Source: Acanthochlamys bracteata (Eukaryota > Streptophyta > Magnoliopsida > Pandanales > Velloziaceae). Taken from it: DNA of 64,000 nt. Position 1 is the first letter of the stretch. Each line of letters begins with the position of its first letter. The notes beneath the pieces are model-generated. The model was not told the DNA's origin. It was given only the letters and a program-made list of their open reading frames with translations, and did no database searches. The position numbers and the translations under genes were made by a program. Location: NCBI GenBank assembly GCA_019914995.1, contig CM034141.1, positions 1,860,001 through 1,924,000 of the forward strand, read 5' to 3'. Positions 13,177-25,935 of this stretch are shown here, one piece after another.

Positions 13177-14410
13177 CTAGAAGCTTTCCTTATTGTACTT
13201 TTATAAGTACAATCACATACTATGATCTTCTAATAGCAAATAAATGAGAAATCAAAGCAAGTCCAATTGAATAAATGCACCCAACAGCTAAATTGAAGCA
13301 GCAGCATATGGAACTATTGTTATCTAAAGCTTGAAGTCTCTATAACTGCTTACCTGTCATTTGAAATTGCTATAGCGACATGTTTGCTTCTGAACAGGAT
13401 GAAGATAACTCTTCTTGAGATAGAAGTGTATGCTGCAGGAGCATCAATTGTAGCACAATTTCGGTTGCTGACGAAAGCATGAATCCTGCCTGTGCTCTCC
13501 TGCAAGTTGTGCCTGCAAAAATCAAAGGGCTACCTAATCCCCTTAAATTTTTGACGGTACTCTTATACTTTTATGAACCTTTAACCATTAAAAGTTTAGT
13601 ATCGCTAGTTTATGTTTCTTGTCATTTTCTTTTATTTAGGGTTAACTAGGATTTGTAGCCTATGCATGCATGTCTATTGTTTAACTGTAAATTTTCCTCC
13701 AGTTTGATTATGATAATCTCTATGTAGTACGTCTAGAGAGTAGTACAATAGTGGATGTTTATAATAGCTAAAGTCACATAGCAATTAGGGATCTAGGTGT
13801 TGTGTTTACTTGTTGCAGGTTACAGTATCATTGGATTGACTAATTTTTCTCTTCTTTTAATGCTTGCAGTACTTGTAGCTCAATTCAAACTGCATTTTTT
13901 TATTTGTTTCATCATTTACCTCAGATTTCATTCCATATACAGTTATTTTAATACTAGCTAGTTTCACCAAACTATTTTCTCCTTTTACAGAGTCGCTCAA
14001 CCAAGCCTTCAAGTTAGAAGAGATGGTTGGCGTAACCCGTTGACATGCACAAGGTGTTGTTAAAATTCGATGATGTAATAACAAGAGGACATTGACACGG
14101 AGATAGCCCCATACGCAACTGACATACATAAGAAGATTGAAGTAATGAATGGCACCATATCAATTGGAACACTATCTATGTAATTGGCCGTGTTTAAGTA
14201 ACGGTTCTGCTTTTCTATATGCAAACATTGTTGACTAGTGGGACGTAGCATTACCATTTCGTGGCATTTGGCGTAAGTATTAGTTCATTCCACATATGCT
14301 GAATTTATCAGAATATGGCGTAAATTAGAAACCGTTAAGAATTAGTTTTGAAGGCACGTTTATGTACCACAAAGGGACAAAAACTAAAAATAAAGTCCCA
14401 ACAAGTTTAA
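13177..14410. other. 3' flank of the SAP-like gene, no further gene seen
   Basis: Includes probable 3' UTR and a possible alternative last exon near 13399-13420. Translation in all frames gives only short, low-complexity peptides. Confidence 0.4.
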
Positions 14411-14606
14411 AGGTCCGTTTGGTTTAGCTTATAATAAAAATAATTTTTTATTTTATATGTTTTAATGCATATTTTATATGTATTTAAAAATTTTATAAAA
14501 TAAAAAAAATTTACATAATAAAATTTTTTTATTATATATATTTATTAGTTCTTTAGAAATAAAAAAAAATACTTCCAAATTTAAAAATACTACTAAACAA
14601 ATCACT
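14411..14606. repeat. Solo MITE copy, GTTTGG-ended family
   Basis: Begins GGTCCGTTTGGTTTAGC and ends CTAAACAAATCACTT, with an AT-rich core containing TTTAAAAATTTTATAAAATA as in the other copies. It lies immediately downstream of the tRNA gene in transcript sense. Assigned by terminal motif and core resemblance. Confidence 0.55.
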
Positions 14607-14618
14607 TAAGTGTTACGC

Positions 14619-14690
14619 TGCCCCCACGCAGGATCGAACTACGGACCTTCAGTTTACAAGACTGACGCTCTACCACTGAGCTATAGGGGC
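14619..14690 (-). tRNA. trnT-UGU: tRNA-Thr (anticodon TGT)
   Basis: The reverse complement is a 72-nt cloverleaf. The acceptor stem GCCCCTA pairs with TGGGGGC apart from one G-T wobble. The anticodon arm has stem TCAGT/ACTGA and loop CTTGTAA, giving anticodon TGT for ACA codons. The T arm CGTAG-TTCGATC-CTGCG provides the B box (GGTTCGA-type) and TAGCTCAGTGGTAGAG the A box. No CCA is encoded and no intron is present, as expected for a nuclear gene. Confidence 0.93.
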
Positions 14691-14972
14691 GTTGTTGCCT
14701 CTCCTTCAACATTTACATTATTCAACGAAATTGCGGCGGTCGGTTCCTATCCAACCTCATTTTATTCTGATTCTTTTATTTTATATATTTTAATAATTAT
14801 AATATCTTAGATTTTATTTTAAATTTAAAAATATTATTATTATTATTTTTTAATTAATAAATAAATTTAATTTTTAAAAAATATATAAAAAGTTTTATTA
14901 ATCACTGCCGAATATTTCTTGCATTAAATCAAAAGAATAATGTCTGCTTAATTGCTAAATAAAATTCTTCAG

Positions 14973-17275
14973 GAGCATGAAACATATTTTCTCTTCGCCG
15001 CCACTAGTGAAGCTGGTGACAAAGACCATGCGGAGTCTCCGCTCTCCACCTGTCTTTCCAAAAACCCTTTTGATCTTCTCGGTGATCAGGTTTTCACTTT
15101 CCTAATTTAATTCAATAGAAACAATTTTTTTTTTTTTTCGTAACTTGGTTTCTCCAAATTCAATGGTTATATGATTGAGGGATTTGTTGCTGTAACAACT
15201 TTGAAAAGTCAATTAAATTATGGCGTACATTGCATGACGGTTGTTGATAGAAAATCGGTTGTATTTGTAGTGGCGGAAATTATTTCTCTGCTAACAAATG
15301 CTTGCTGAACAAAAAAGAATGGAGAGCTTAAGTGGGTTTTTATTGCTACTTAACAAATACACTACTTGAGAGCTATGCATGTTAATTTTATTTAAATTGT
15401 GAAGACAAAATGATTGAATTCATTGTGGTAGTATTTGAGATAGGTACCATCAGATTTGACTCCCAGTCGACTTGAGTTACTGTATTTTAAGTTGAAAAAA
15501 CTATTTTGTGATTTTGGCATAAATTAGTTATGGCAACCCTTTTCAGTCAAGAGAAGTCAGTTGTTAGATAATCTAATTGATGTAATTTCAGTCTCAAAAT
15601 ATGAAGAACATCATACTAAGACACTAAAAGAATGGTGCTTTTCCTGAACTGAAGCATGACCGACCTTTCCTGATAAGTGTCCTGATAGGCGACTCATGAA
15701 TTGCCATATATTGCTAACATAAGACTGCTGCTGAGAAGGCATTGCTAGCTAGAATATGCATATGGACCAGTTTGCATTATAAAGAACCATTTTAAGGAAA
15801 ATACTCATACATAAAATTTTAAAGAGAAAACTTCTTTGGATTTTCTATTCTATGCCAAAGCACCAAAAACTAAGCCTTTTTGCTTGTGAGGGGTATGTTT
15901 GGGATTGGGAGTGTTTTGAAAAGAAATTTTTCTGAAACGAAAAATATTTTAAAATTTTTTTAAACAAGCTCTACTTTTTTACCTTAAAATTATAATAAAA
16001 ACACGTAAGCTGTAATGGGGTTGTTGCAATGTGTGTTTAGAAATGCAGATGAAAGGCGCGATTCAAAATGATTATGTACAAGAGGAAATATCTGTGACAC
16101 CAATTTGAGATTAATGTGAGAAACTCATTTAATGTTTGTTAGGGAACATGAAAGGTAAGATTTTTCCTCTTGTTGGGGCATGAAACATATTAGAATCTCC
16201 ACAAGTCTAAAGAGCAAATGTATGCCCTAGAAGACATGTATGAGAAATCTATCTTAGGATCTTGCAAATTGTTCATGCTAAATACATATAGAGTTTTAAC
16301 ACGCATACTGCATAAATACTGTGCAAAACTCATGGAGCCCAAAACACCTAGTTGAATGGAGGCAAGCGGTGTTTTTCTTGGTAACTATAATTGCTTCACC
16401 TAATTCCAGTTGTCTGTTCGCAATTGTTTGTAGCTGATCACTAAAAGATTTGGAGGCATAACAAGAAATTTAAAGAATACATTTCTTGTGGCTGGTAAAT
16501 GTGACCAAAATATTGCATTGGTGTGGGTTTTCATGAAAGGAAGAGGATTACTGGTACCTCTTTTAGAAATTAAAGCAATAACTTGGTGGTGTTTAGGCAC
16601 AACATGGAGACTATTTTACCCTCTTTTTTTGACTGGAACTAGATCTTTTATCTTCATCTTATCTGACTTTATCTACTTTTATTGAATTTTTTATTAATAT
16701 AAGTTTGAAATGTGTATTATTTTGTACAGGATGATGAACAAAATGCTCTAGATGAAGACGAAGAAGATGATGCCATTGAAGAAAAACAACATGCAGTTAA
16801 AAAGTCGTCGTTGATTTTTATTCCTGTTTCTAACAGTAAGCAGAAGAAAAAAAAAAGAGAAAAAGAACAAAGTGGAGTTGTGTGAAGGGGAAAATGTAGA
16901 AAAGTCGGTTGATAAGCTCCGTGAAGATTTATCTATTGAATCTAGGTCCTCTAAAGTTTTAGAGGAAATTAAAACAACAACCAAGAATGGAGTACAAGAC
17001 TTCAGCAAGAAGAACACCTCTTCACCTATCCTAGCAGTTGACCCAAACATTTAAAAGCTGAAAATGAGTTAAAAAGAATTTTCGGTTCTAAAGTTGTCAG
17101 TTCTTTGAGAATAGTCACAATGCTGGGAGGTCAAGGTAAGTGTCTGGTGGAAGACGTATTGCTCGCAACCCAAGAAGGACAAAATTCTAGTTACTCAATC
17201 AAACTATTGGCCTAAATGGGATGGATTCTTGACCATGGAATTGCTAGAGTCAAAGGATGGTTTGCAGTTCTTCAG
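14973..17275 (+). pseudogene. TCF25/Nulp1-like gene, 5' part, broken
   Basis: TCF25 (Nulp1) in other eukaryotes is a conserved protein tied to the ribosome quality-control complex. Here exon 14973-15089 encodes SKNPFDLLGDQ, the family's NPFDLL motif. Exon 16730-17275 encodes an acidic stretch (DEDEEDDAIEEK), then ILAVDPN, KAENELKRIFGSKVVSS and WDGFLTMELLESKDGLQFF. Reading requires frame changes: in the A-run near 16850, at DPN-(K/H)LKAEN near 17050, and again near 17135-17200. The usual first exon with the initiator region was not found upstream. The gene continues at 28995 beyond the CACTA insertion. Coding is lost even without the insertion. Confidence 0.85.
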
Positions 17276-17424
17276 GTACTGTAGAACTTTCATCAGATTA
17301 CTAAATTTATATGGGCTGACAGATTCTATTCTCATTCTCCTGTTTGTTACCGGAACTTCTGATGTAGAAAGTACAACTTACTATAAGCTTTATAGTGATG
17401 AATGGAGGCACTACTACAATAACT

Positions 17425-18015
17425 AGCATTACCGACTGACACTTTACTGACAAACTAAAAGTAGTCGGTAAATTGTCCATTACCGACCACAAAATAATCA
17501 GTCGGTATATTCTATAAGATTGCTGACTGACTTCTAAATTGGTCGGCAATTTAAACAAATTACCGACTCCTAGACACGTTAGTCGGTATAGGTTATGTAA
17601 ATTACCGACCGAATACTATGTCAGTCGGTAATTGGATATACTATCGACGAGACATTATCAAGTCCGTAATTAATTAGTTGGAAAGTTTCCGACTGCGTAC
17701 AATACCAGTCGGTAATTGATTTATATTACCGATTGTATTATATTTGATCAAGTATCTATTAGCGGTGAGTACTTTTCTAGTCGGTAGTGGATATATGTTT
17801 ACCGATCGACATATGTTGTAGTCGGTATTTGGATGTATTACCAAGCGACATATGTTGTAGTCGGTAATGTGGATGTATTACCGATTGGAACTTTTTAGTC
17901 GGTAATGTGTATGTATTACCGTGGCGACGCTTGTTTTACTCGGTAATGTGGATGTACTACCGGTGACTTTCTTGTCGGTCGGTATGTTGGTGTTATTTAC
18001 CGACCACGTTGCTTA
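17425..18015. repeat. Left subterminal repeat region of the CACTA element
   Basis: TACCGACT-like words and their complement AGTCGGTA recur every 20-50 bases in both orientations, often as close inverted pairs (for example GTCGGTAAATTGTCC near 17463 followed by ATTACCGACCAC). In En/Spm such subterminal motifs bind the TNPA protein and are needed for transposition; that role is inferred here. The density drops sharply after about 18010. Confidence 0.9.
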
Positions 18016-19329
18016 TTCGATCGCTATTTTGTCTAAATCAACCCTACAAAACTTAGGTTTTCGCCGGTGATTGATCGTCGTCTCCCTAGCGGTCGTCTGC
18101 GGGTGAGTTTCAGCTCCATCTCACCGGAATTCTGCCGTCCGACGCTATCCGTTCCATTCGGGCTCCTCTTGCGGATTGAGCGGCAGACAGAAGAGATTGG
18201 CCAGCCAGAGGCAGGGTACCCCGCTTCTCTCTTTGGCGTAGCTTAGAGTTCTCCTCCCTTTTCCTAAGAAGAAAAAGGTTTTCAACTCGTTTGGTGGGGG
18301 TGTTTGCCTTTTCCTTTGTAGAATTATTTGGTCTCGAATTCTTGGGGAAGGCCTGTGTTGGCTCTTCCAAGTTATTCGTTTTAGTTGTTTGTTGACACGC
18401 GCTCATGCTGCATTCAGGCCTCTTGTGCGTGCCATTGAATGATTCTTAAGTGTTGGCTTTGAATTCTTCATCTCGGTGGATTTTGTTAGAGCATTTGTCA
18501 TCTCGCCGGAAATAGGTAAGCATCTTTGCGTTATGGATGGAAATTGAAACGCGGTGGCAATTTCTTAGAAACATATAGGGTCACTAACTTCGAGCGTAGT
18601 TGACAAAGACATTGGATATATAAACATGAGCTTTATCTTGTAATGAAATATATGAAGCTGATGCTTTTGTGCTAACTATTAAGATATCTGTTATTTAGTC
18701 AGTTGGATGAGTTATTTTTATGTATTTGATTTGCTCAAAAGGTATTGCTTGAAGCCATTTTTATATCTCGTACGTATTTCATTGGTATTCAATTTTCACA
18801 GCTGTTATTTTTTATAAGTTGCAAGTATGATTATCTTCTTTCTGATTTCATTTGTCAGCTAGATTCTTTTAGTTCTGTCCTATAATTATTTTTCTGGAAA
18901 TTATTTTTGGAAGTTTTTCAAAGGGAAAGGAAGCAGAGAAGGTCCAGATTTGAAAGATTGCAATAAATTGCAGCTGAGTGCATTGCTCACAGGTACAGTT
19001 TTGTAGAGCTTTTATTTCAATTTTTACCATGTACATGTGTTAGATATTTTTCATATAGTCTTCTGTCTTCTTTAGGAAGTAGAAAAGAATGACGTTTATT
19101 GGTAGGACACTTGAGTTTAATCCTACAATTTTGTTTTTGTTTGAAGCAATGCTTATTTTCATATTGTTTACAATGATTTTCTCGATTGTTTTTGTTTGAA
19201 GCAATGTTTTCATCTCTTCTTTTGAGAATACTCCTACATGCTGTAGGAAGTAGAAAAGAATGACGTTTATTGGTAGGACACCTGAGTCTAATGCTGTAGG
19301 GATATTTTCAAGGTTTTTTTTAGAATACT
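18016..19329 (+). other. CACTA 5' internal region, probably promoter, leader and intron
   Basis: More GC-rich sequence at 18050-18400 (GGTTTTCGCCGGTGATTG, TCACCGGAATTCTGCCG) resembles a promoter or leader. The rest is T-rich and intron-like. A segment of about 37 bases starting AGGAAGTAGAAAAGAATGACG occurs twice, near 19074 and 19246. No long coding frame. Confidence 0.45.
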
Positions 19330-20310
19330 CTTAGATGTTGTACCCCCTTGCTGCCCCCTCTTGCTATCCCCCCTGCTGTCCATCTTGCTGTAGGAAACTC
19401 TCCCTCTCCCCCTGCTGTAGGAAGAAAACTCTCTTGGCTGCTGTAGGAAGCTCTTCCCTCTCTCCTTCTAAAAAAAACTCAAGTGCATGCTGTCCCCCCT
19501 GCTGCAGAAAACTCTTAGATGCTGTAGGAATATTTTCATATATTTTTAAGAATACTCTTAGATGCTGTACCCCCTTGTTGTCCCCCCTGCTATCCATCTT
19601 GCTGTAGGAAACTCTCCCTCCCTCCCTGCTGTAGGAAGCTCCCCCCTTACCGTAGGAAGAAAACTCTCTTGACTGCTGTAGGAAGCTCTTCCCTCTCCCC
19701 TTCCAAAAAAAAACTCAAGTGCATGTTGTCCCCCCTGCTGCAGAAAACTCTTAGATGCTGTCCCCCTTTGCTGTCCCCCTGCTGTCCATCTTGCTGTAGG
19801 AAACTCTCCCTCCCTCCTTGCTGTAGGAAGCTCCCCCCCTACTGTCGGAAGAAAACTCTCTTGGCTGCTGTAGGAAGCTCTTCCCTCTCCCCTTCTAAAA
19901 AAAACTCAAGTGCATGCTGTCCCCCCTGCTGTAGGAAGGAAACTCTTCCAGCTTCCAAAAAAAAAAACACTCATTGTACATGCTTTCTGTAGACCCTTCT
20001 GTAGGAAGAATTTTTTTGGCATATTTGTTTTGACAAAGTTTATGAATTTTTTGAAGCAGCCTACTGTATAATATGTTGCTATTGAACTATGTAGGAAACT
20101 CTCCCCCCTCACCCCCTGCTGTAGTAAAACTCCTCCCCTACTGCCCCCCCTGCTGTAGTAAAACTCCCCCCTACTGGCCCCCTTAACAAAACATTTCTAC
20201 TACCCCCCTTAACAAAACTCTACTACCCCTCTTAACAAAAAAATTCATCAACACTGTCGTAGAAAAACTCCCCCCTCCTACTGCCCTCTTGCTATAGTAA
20301 AAGTCCCCCC
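19330..20310. repeat. C-rich minisatellite of CTGTAGGAAG-type units inside the CACTA
   Basis: Compound tandem array. A higher-order unit running from TGTACCCCCTTG through GCTGTAGGAAACTCTCCC, GAAGAAAACTCTC, CTCAAGTGCATG and CTGCAGAAAACTCTTAGATG starts near 19337, 19567 and 19758, with unit length near 190-230 bp. Shorter CTGTAGTAAAACTCCCCCC units follow to about 20310. The pieces are strand-biased (pyrimidine blocks on plus) and the array ends just before the TNP2 remnant. ORFs across it are low-complexity Cys/Leu/Ser peptides, not genes. Confidence 0.8.
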
Positions 20311-20317
20311 TACTATC

Positions 20318-21706
20318 AAGAAACGTGTAGATAACCCTGAGATTTTGAGACATCCTGCAGATGCTGAGGCTTGGAAAGATTTTGATGTGAAGTTTCCATG
20401 GTTTGCTAGTGATGTTCGAAACTTACGACTTGGCTTGGCGACTGATGGATTTAATCCTTTTGGAGATATGAGCAATGCATATAGCTGCTGGCCTGTTATT
20501 TTAATGCCGTACAATTTACCTCCGTGGATGTGCATGAAAGAGCCATACTTTATTATGTCTCTTTTAATTCCAGAAAAAAAATCTCCTGGTAGAGACATTG
20601 ATGTATATCTTCAGCCACTAATTGAAGAGTTGAAGGAGCTGTGGGAGAACGGAGTTTCAACATATGACGCCGTCTCTAATACTATATTTCAATTGCATGC
20701 AGCTGTTCTATGGACCGTAAATGATTTTCCTGCATATGGAGTTTTATCCGGGTGGAGCACAAAAGGCTACTTGGCATGTCCCATATGTAACAAATATACA
20801 TATTCTGTCAAACTTAGAGACAAAATTAGTTATCTCAGCCACCGTCGCTATTTGCCGAGCAACCATCCATATAGAAGGAGTAAAAAATTCAATGAAAAGC
20901 AAGAAGCAGCACCACCACCTCCTACATTGTCAATTGATGAATTGTTAGAACAGATGGATATTGTTAAAGACGTGAAGTTTGGAAAGCCTATATGTGGTAA
21001 GAAGAGAAAGCGCACATCCGAGGAGCTTAATTGGACCAAAAGAAGTATTTTTTTTGAACTACCATATTGGAAGGATCTTATAATTCGTCACAATCTTGAT
21101 GTCATGCATATCGAGAAAAATATTTGTGATAACATCTTGGAAACTTTGATAAATATAGATAAGAAGACGAAGGATACTCTGAAGGCTCGTTGGGACCTAG
21201 AAGATCTAGATATACGACGTGAGCTGCATACAAAGAAATTGGATACCAATAAGTGGGAGAAACCGATTGCAGCGTACACATTATCATCTCAGGAAAGAAG
21301 AAAATTTTGTGAATTTTTTAAGTCTGTAAGATTTCCTGATGGGTATGCTGCAAATATTTCGAGATGTGTAAATATGATGGATGGTAGAATCTCGGGTTTG
21401 AAGAGTCATGATAATCATGTGATGTTGCAGCGCTTATTGCCTATTGGTTTACGTGGGTATCTCAAAAAAGAAGTGTTAGAAGTAATTAGTGATTTTGGAA
21501 GATTTTTCAGACAATTATGTGTAAAGACTCTAAAATTGGATGGATTGAGAGAGTTACAGCATAACATTGTGGTTATTCTTTGCAAGCTTGAGATGATATT
21601 TCCTCCGGCATTTTTTAATATCATGATACATTTAGTTGTACACTTGCCGGATGAAGCTATCAAGGGAGGTCCTGTTCATTATAGATGGATGTATCCTATA
21701 GAGAGG
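20318..21706 (+). pseudogene. CACTA TNP2 transposase (Transposase_21, part of DUF4218), truncated
   Basis: An uninterrupted frame of about 460 residues carries the TNP2 hallmarks: LRHPADAEAWKDF, LGLATDGFNPFGDMS, PVILMPYNLPPWMCMKE, PGRDIDVYLQPLIEELKELW, WTVNDFPAYGVLSGWSTKG, ACPICNKYT, RHNLDVMHIEKNICDN and RFPDGYAANISRCVN. The frame ends at YRWMYPIER at a GT donor (21707), losing the rest of DUF4218. The N-terminal part of the protein and an initiator ATG are also missing; the minisatellite abuts the start. The retained part includes metal-binding DDE candidates but the protein is too incomplete to be active. High similarity suggests recent decay. Confidence 0.92.
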
Positions 21707-21902
21707 TGAATTTTATTATGAGAATCTCAAATTTCTCATTTATTTTTCTATTGGAATCATATAAAAATTTTTATTTCATCTATATTTGTAGGACTCTTAT
21801 ACAACGGGAGAAGGTATTTTTTTATAGTTTTGGTTTTAATATAACAAAAACGATAGGATTCTAATTAATAGCAAATTGATTCTCTTAACAAATTTGTAGA
21901 AT

Positions 21903-22490
21903 GCCAATTGTATTGACTTGTATAAGGAGACACATATTTCTAATGCAAAAGAAAAGAAGGGCAGCTGGGTATCGGAGGAATCACAATCAAATTATATAAG
22001 TTATGACCTTTCTATTCAATTTTTTAAACAAGTAACCATAAGAGTTAAGGTTTATAATTTGCTAAAATATTTTGTTTTGAGTGAACTGCAGAATCAAATG
22101 GTAGAATTGCAAATCAAGTCCCAAGAAGATGGAAACGACGTCGATGACGAAGACATATGTCTATCGGTGCTTGGGAAGGCACGTGGATATATTCGTGGAC
22201 GTGGACGTGGACCTAAGCCGCCTAGCACCCATTTTGCTGGTTCATCAACCCATGCATATGAGAATTCTCTTTTGAAAGATCAGATCGTAACCCTAGAGGA
22301 AAAAAATGAAAGACAACAAGCTGAACTTTGAAACAACAACTGAGCTTGAGAAACAACGATGCGAACTTGAGAAGTAACAAAATGAACTGCAAGAGACTAG
22401 ACAACGTCTTTGTGAAAATGAAGAAAAGGTATCATTTCTAATGGAAATATTCGGAAAGCTAAAAAATGCTACTGGACCACCTATATAGTA
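21903..22490 (+). pseudogene. CACTA TNPA/PTTA-type second protein, partial
   Basis: Reads LYKETHISNAKEKKGSWVSE, then after a probable intron to about 22090, MVELQIKSQEDGND, DEDICLSVLGKARGYIRGRG and GPKPPS. This is the C-terminal layout of plant transposase PTTA/En-Spm (PF03004 type), the DNA-binding partner encoded beside TNP2. It continues as a Glu/Gln-rich coiled coil (LEEKNERQQAEL) broken by a TGA at about 22329, with recognisable coiled-coil sequence beyond in another frame. The N-terminal half is absent. Confidence 0.75.
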
Positions 22491-22876
22491 AGTTCATTAT
22501 CTTAATTTTTCTTTATTTCAGCTATATTAGTCTTCCCTTTTTTCGAGTTTATTATGATAGGAGGAGATAAATATCTTACTTTTGCAAATTTGTTTGACTA
22601 TATTAAATAATTAACTATCCAAGTAACCATAAGAGTTAAGGAATATATTGTTTCTTATTTTGGATTTTTTATGCAGATTTCTATCCAAGTTGCTATAACA
22701 TTCCACTTGAACTCATTGTATGCATGTTAGGATTTTGTTCTTTTCTAGAGAAGGATTGCTCCATATGGCATAATAAAATAATTTTTTTGCTTTATTGGTT
22801 GCAGGAGTGCTTTTCAGATATAGCAATGGTGCTTTGTTGCAAGTAAAATATTGTTTTTCTTTACTCATCGTATTTG

Positions 22877-23065
22877 AATGTATGAGATGATATATGTATG
22901 GATGCATTTCAAAACTGAATTGTAATTGGTTTATTATGCATTTTCAATGAACGCAAACCCTTACTTTTCTTGAAATTAATTGTGTTGAATGTTGTGGTAT
23001 TTAGCTAATTTGTGTTCAATTGAATGTGTGAATGAAAATATCGTTGTTATATAAATTGTTAAAAA
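22877..23065. repeat. Direct repeat, copy 1, left border of the captured gene block
   Basis: From AATGTATGAGATGA through GCATTTCAAAACTGAATTG to TATATAAATTGTTAAAAA, this segment aligns along its length with 27482-27676. It directly follows the TNPA remnant, so it is probably the element's own 3' sequence. Divergence between the copies is moderate. Confidence 0.8.
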
Positions 23066-23068
23066 CAG

Positions 23069-23539
23069 CAGCGGTTTGTTGCGACAGTTGTCAAGTTTGG
23101 GTCCACATAGAATGTGGGAATGTTAGCAGAAATTTGAAGGTTTGTGTAGAGATCATAGGATAAGAAATTTCTTTAAAGGATATGATGTTTGGAGTGTTCT
23201 TTTAATGTTTTAAGCATGTCTTTTCTGTAAAAAGGGATATGGAAGATATGGAGTTACTTCTGCCCAGATTGCACCTCAAAGCTTGCTGTCAGAACTGTCC
23301 AGTGGATCAAGGATCAAGTAAAGCTGTCCTGCTACTATCCAAGGTTGGATTGATGCTACATACACTGATATGAAGTTTAGAACATATGTCATGAAGTTGT
23401 TTTGTGTTTGTCTTTTCTCACTAGCAGATTCTCTCGTGTCTTTTGTTTTGTATTTAAGCTTGCGTCAAGGAGAAGCTGCAAGGAGCTTATAGTCGGCAAG
23501 GTGACAGTCAATGGAGTGGTTTGTACAGCCCCCCAGGTA
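23069..23539 (+). pseudogene. Captured PHD-finger gene fragment, possibly ATX3/4/5-like
   Basis: Exon 23069-23139 encodes CCDSCQVWVHIECGNVSRNL, and exon 23237 to about 23341 encodes WSYFCPDCTSKLAVRTVQW. Together these give the C-C, W-H-C and C-P-C zinc ligands of a PHD finger, lacking the first Cys pair. A third segment, about 23461-23536, starts after TTTAAG and ends CCCCCCAG before GTATGC. Its translation (KVTVNGVVCTAP) vaguely recalls the segment after the PHD finger in plant ATX3/4/5 histone methyltransferases; that identity is tentative. Introns with GT/AG borders are kept, which indicates capture of genomic DNA rather than cDNA. Confidence 0.65.
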
Positions 23540-25935
23540 TGCTTATTTGATTGTGGAAATTATGTGCTTCTACGTACATTCTAAGTTGCCAACTTGACTT
23601 TCGAACTACAGCATGCACTAGAGTTTAATTTTCTTCTATGCTTCTTTTATTATTCTGTAATGTCTTGGTTGTGGTTAATGTCCTAAGGCTTTGAAACTTC
23701 CATTTCTTGCAATTTGTGGTTCCCTTGAAGACATGGATCTTAAAATTAGCACTTTTCCCTCCTCATCACATGGAAACCACCTAGTAGTAGTCATCTTTGT
23801 TTTTTCTAGTGTGTCTAGATTGACTTCCCATTCCTTTTCACATGCAATCCTCACAGTGCCTAGCATGAGGTCTCCTTTGAGGGTTTGTCCTTGAATTTAT
23901 CAGATGCACGTCTTATTTTTTTTCTTCTTGCATGTACTTACTGGATTTGTTTTAAGCAATGCTGCTGCCTCAATTTGATTAGCTTCTTTGTACAAGTTAT
24001 GGAGATGTGCGTGTCAACTAGTCTCCGGTAATAAAGAACAATTCCATGCTTAAAACAGGTGTTGTAGTTTCCGTCAGTTGCAAGGGAAGGGTGAATGTAA
24101 TTTCTCATAGTAATGAAGCATTAACTTATTCTTAAAAGCAAGCTTGTTTGGTCCAATATGCTTGTTGAAAATTCTACATAATTAAGTTTGATAATTGCAT
24201 GAGAGTAAGATTATTTGTATGTGCTTTATCTTGTAAAGGTTCTAAAATTCTTTTGCTTTCCTAAATTGGTTTAATCATTAGCAGAATCATACCATGTCAT
24301 GTATGCATTACCTTCATTTGGAAAAAATTTCTTAGATCAAGTGTTTCCTGAACAGATTGAAGAGATAACAACTACAAGGAAACTATGCAATTGAATTAAT
24401 TGGATATATGTAGCCTTTTTTTTGAAAGAATGATTTCAATTCAACAGTTGAAGTTTCTGAGACTCATGTGTTCACCAGCAGTAGAATATGAGGTACACCT
24501 GATAGCCTGTCAATGCATGTGCCCTTTAGCACCTTCAATACTTACTTTTCCATGTGGCTGGATTTGGGTAGCATTTAAGAATTTACAAGTTGATGACATG
24601 GTACAGAGTTTGCAGCTTGTGAAAGCTCGTTTGACATGGTCTTATGGTTGTGTTTTACACTTTTACTAACATTTCTTAGAAGAATTATCAGAGACTTTTA
24701 ATTCATTTGCAGTTGACCTCCTTCTATTATATACCTTTTTAATGGTTGCAAGTTCTCTAAGCATGTTAAAGTGAACCCTGAAAGCAGAAGATCATATCTG
24801 TGTAATGTCTGTCTGATCTTTGTAGTGCTATTGGCATGGCTTGAGATATGTTATTGTCATAGTAACTGTCAAATTGTATTACCGTATGGAAGGTTGGATT
24901 TCATGATTAGAAAGGATCAACACTTACCTTTATAGACTGAATCTGTAGATGAATGTGACTTGCTTCTGAATTTGTTGCCATAGATTTTCATTTTCATATT
25001 TTAAGCATGTTCTACGCTCCGAGCTTATGTTTTTATTCAAGTAATTTGTTAGTCCTTTAGTTTATGGATTTGCTTTAAAACGATCACGATCTGCTCTCAA
25101 CTTTTGATTAGTGGAGGTAGTGGGTTAAGAAAAGGATATTTCTAATACATTGTCATTAAGATGTGCTTTTGCCTAACTGATGTTAAGAGATGCTTGTTCT
25201 TTTGTCTTCAATAAATTTCTTATAAAAGACTCCATGTAGATGTTGCTTGTCTTCCAGCAATAGTAGCTAGCATCATCAGCATCATTCAAAACTTTGTCTT
25301 GCTTCTGTAATTTTTAACATAATTCTTGCTTTGGCTAAATAAGTATGGACATGACCAGGAAGACCTCTTGACAACTACCCAGAATTATTTACATTTGCTC
25401 TCACTTTCTTCTCCACTCAGTTAAGCAATCTGATGATGATGGCTTGGCTTGTAGCGTCATGACAGTTTCCCCATGGCTTGGTTATAGGACCCAATAGTAT
25501 TTGTTAGAGTAATGCTAGTATTGTGACATGTTCTCCCTTTATTATCATGAGTGCGAGACTTAGCAAAGAAATGAAAATTTGTTGTTTATTTTCTGAAGTA
25601 AGACATGATATGTAGCTGACATCTGTTCAAACAAAACCAAAGATGAAGTAAAAACCACTGATTGGACGAAGTAACCAGCATTGTGAAATATCTGTTCTTC
25701 CTCGTATTTTAGGCACACTTCATATTTATTTCAGGTAAAATCATGAATCAAAACAAGTCTTGGACCAGGTTCTGGATGTGGAACAAGTAAATGCCGCAAA
25801 GATTTATAGGTGTAGCAAACTATATCTTTTAAAGGTCACAATAGTTATTGATTGGTTGCACATGAATTCTTTAGTTGCAATTTAAAGCATATGCTTAAAA
25901 TAAGAACATTGTAAATGGAAGTTGTTTCGGAGCAG
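23540..25935. other. Captured or intronic DNA inside the CACTA, unrecognised
   Basis: No convincing reading frame. The base composition resembles gene introns rather than transposase DNA. It may be intron sequence of the PHD-finger donor and of the NAC-alpha donor, with a fusion point somewhere inside. Chance ORF at 24400-24669 has no recognisable motif. Confidence 0.4.

Noticed and set aside
19335-20112. Cys/Leu/Ser-rich ORFs on both strands over the minisatellite
   Set aside because: They simply translate the tandem repeat and have no independent support.
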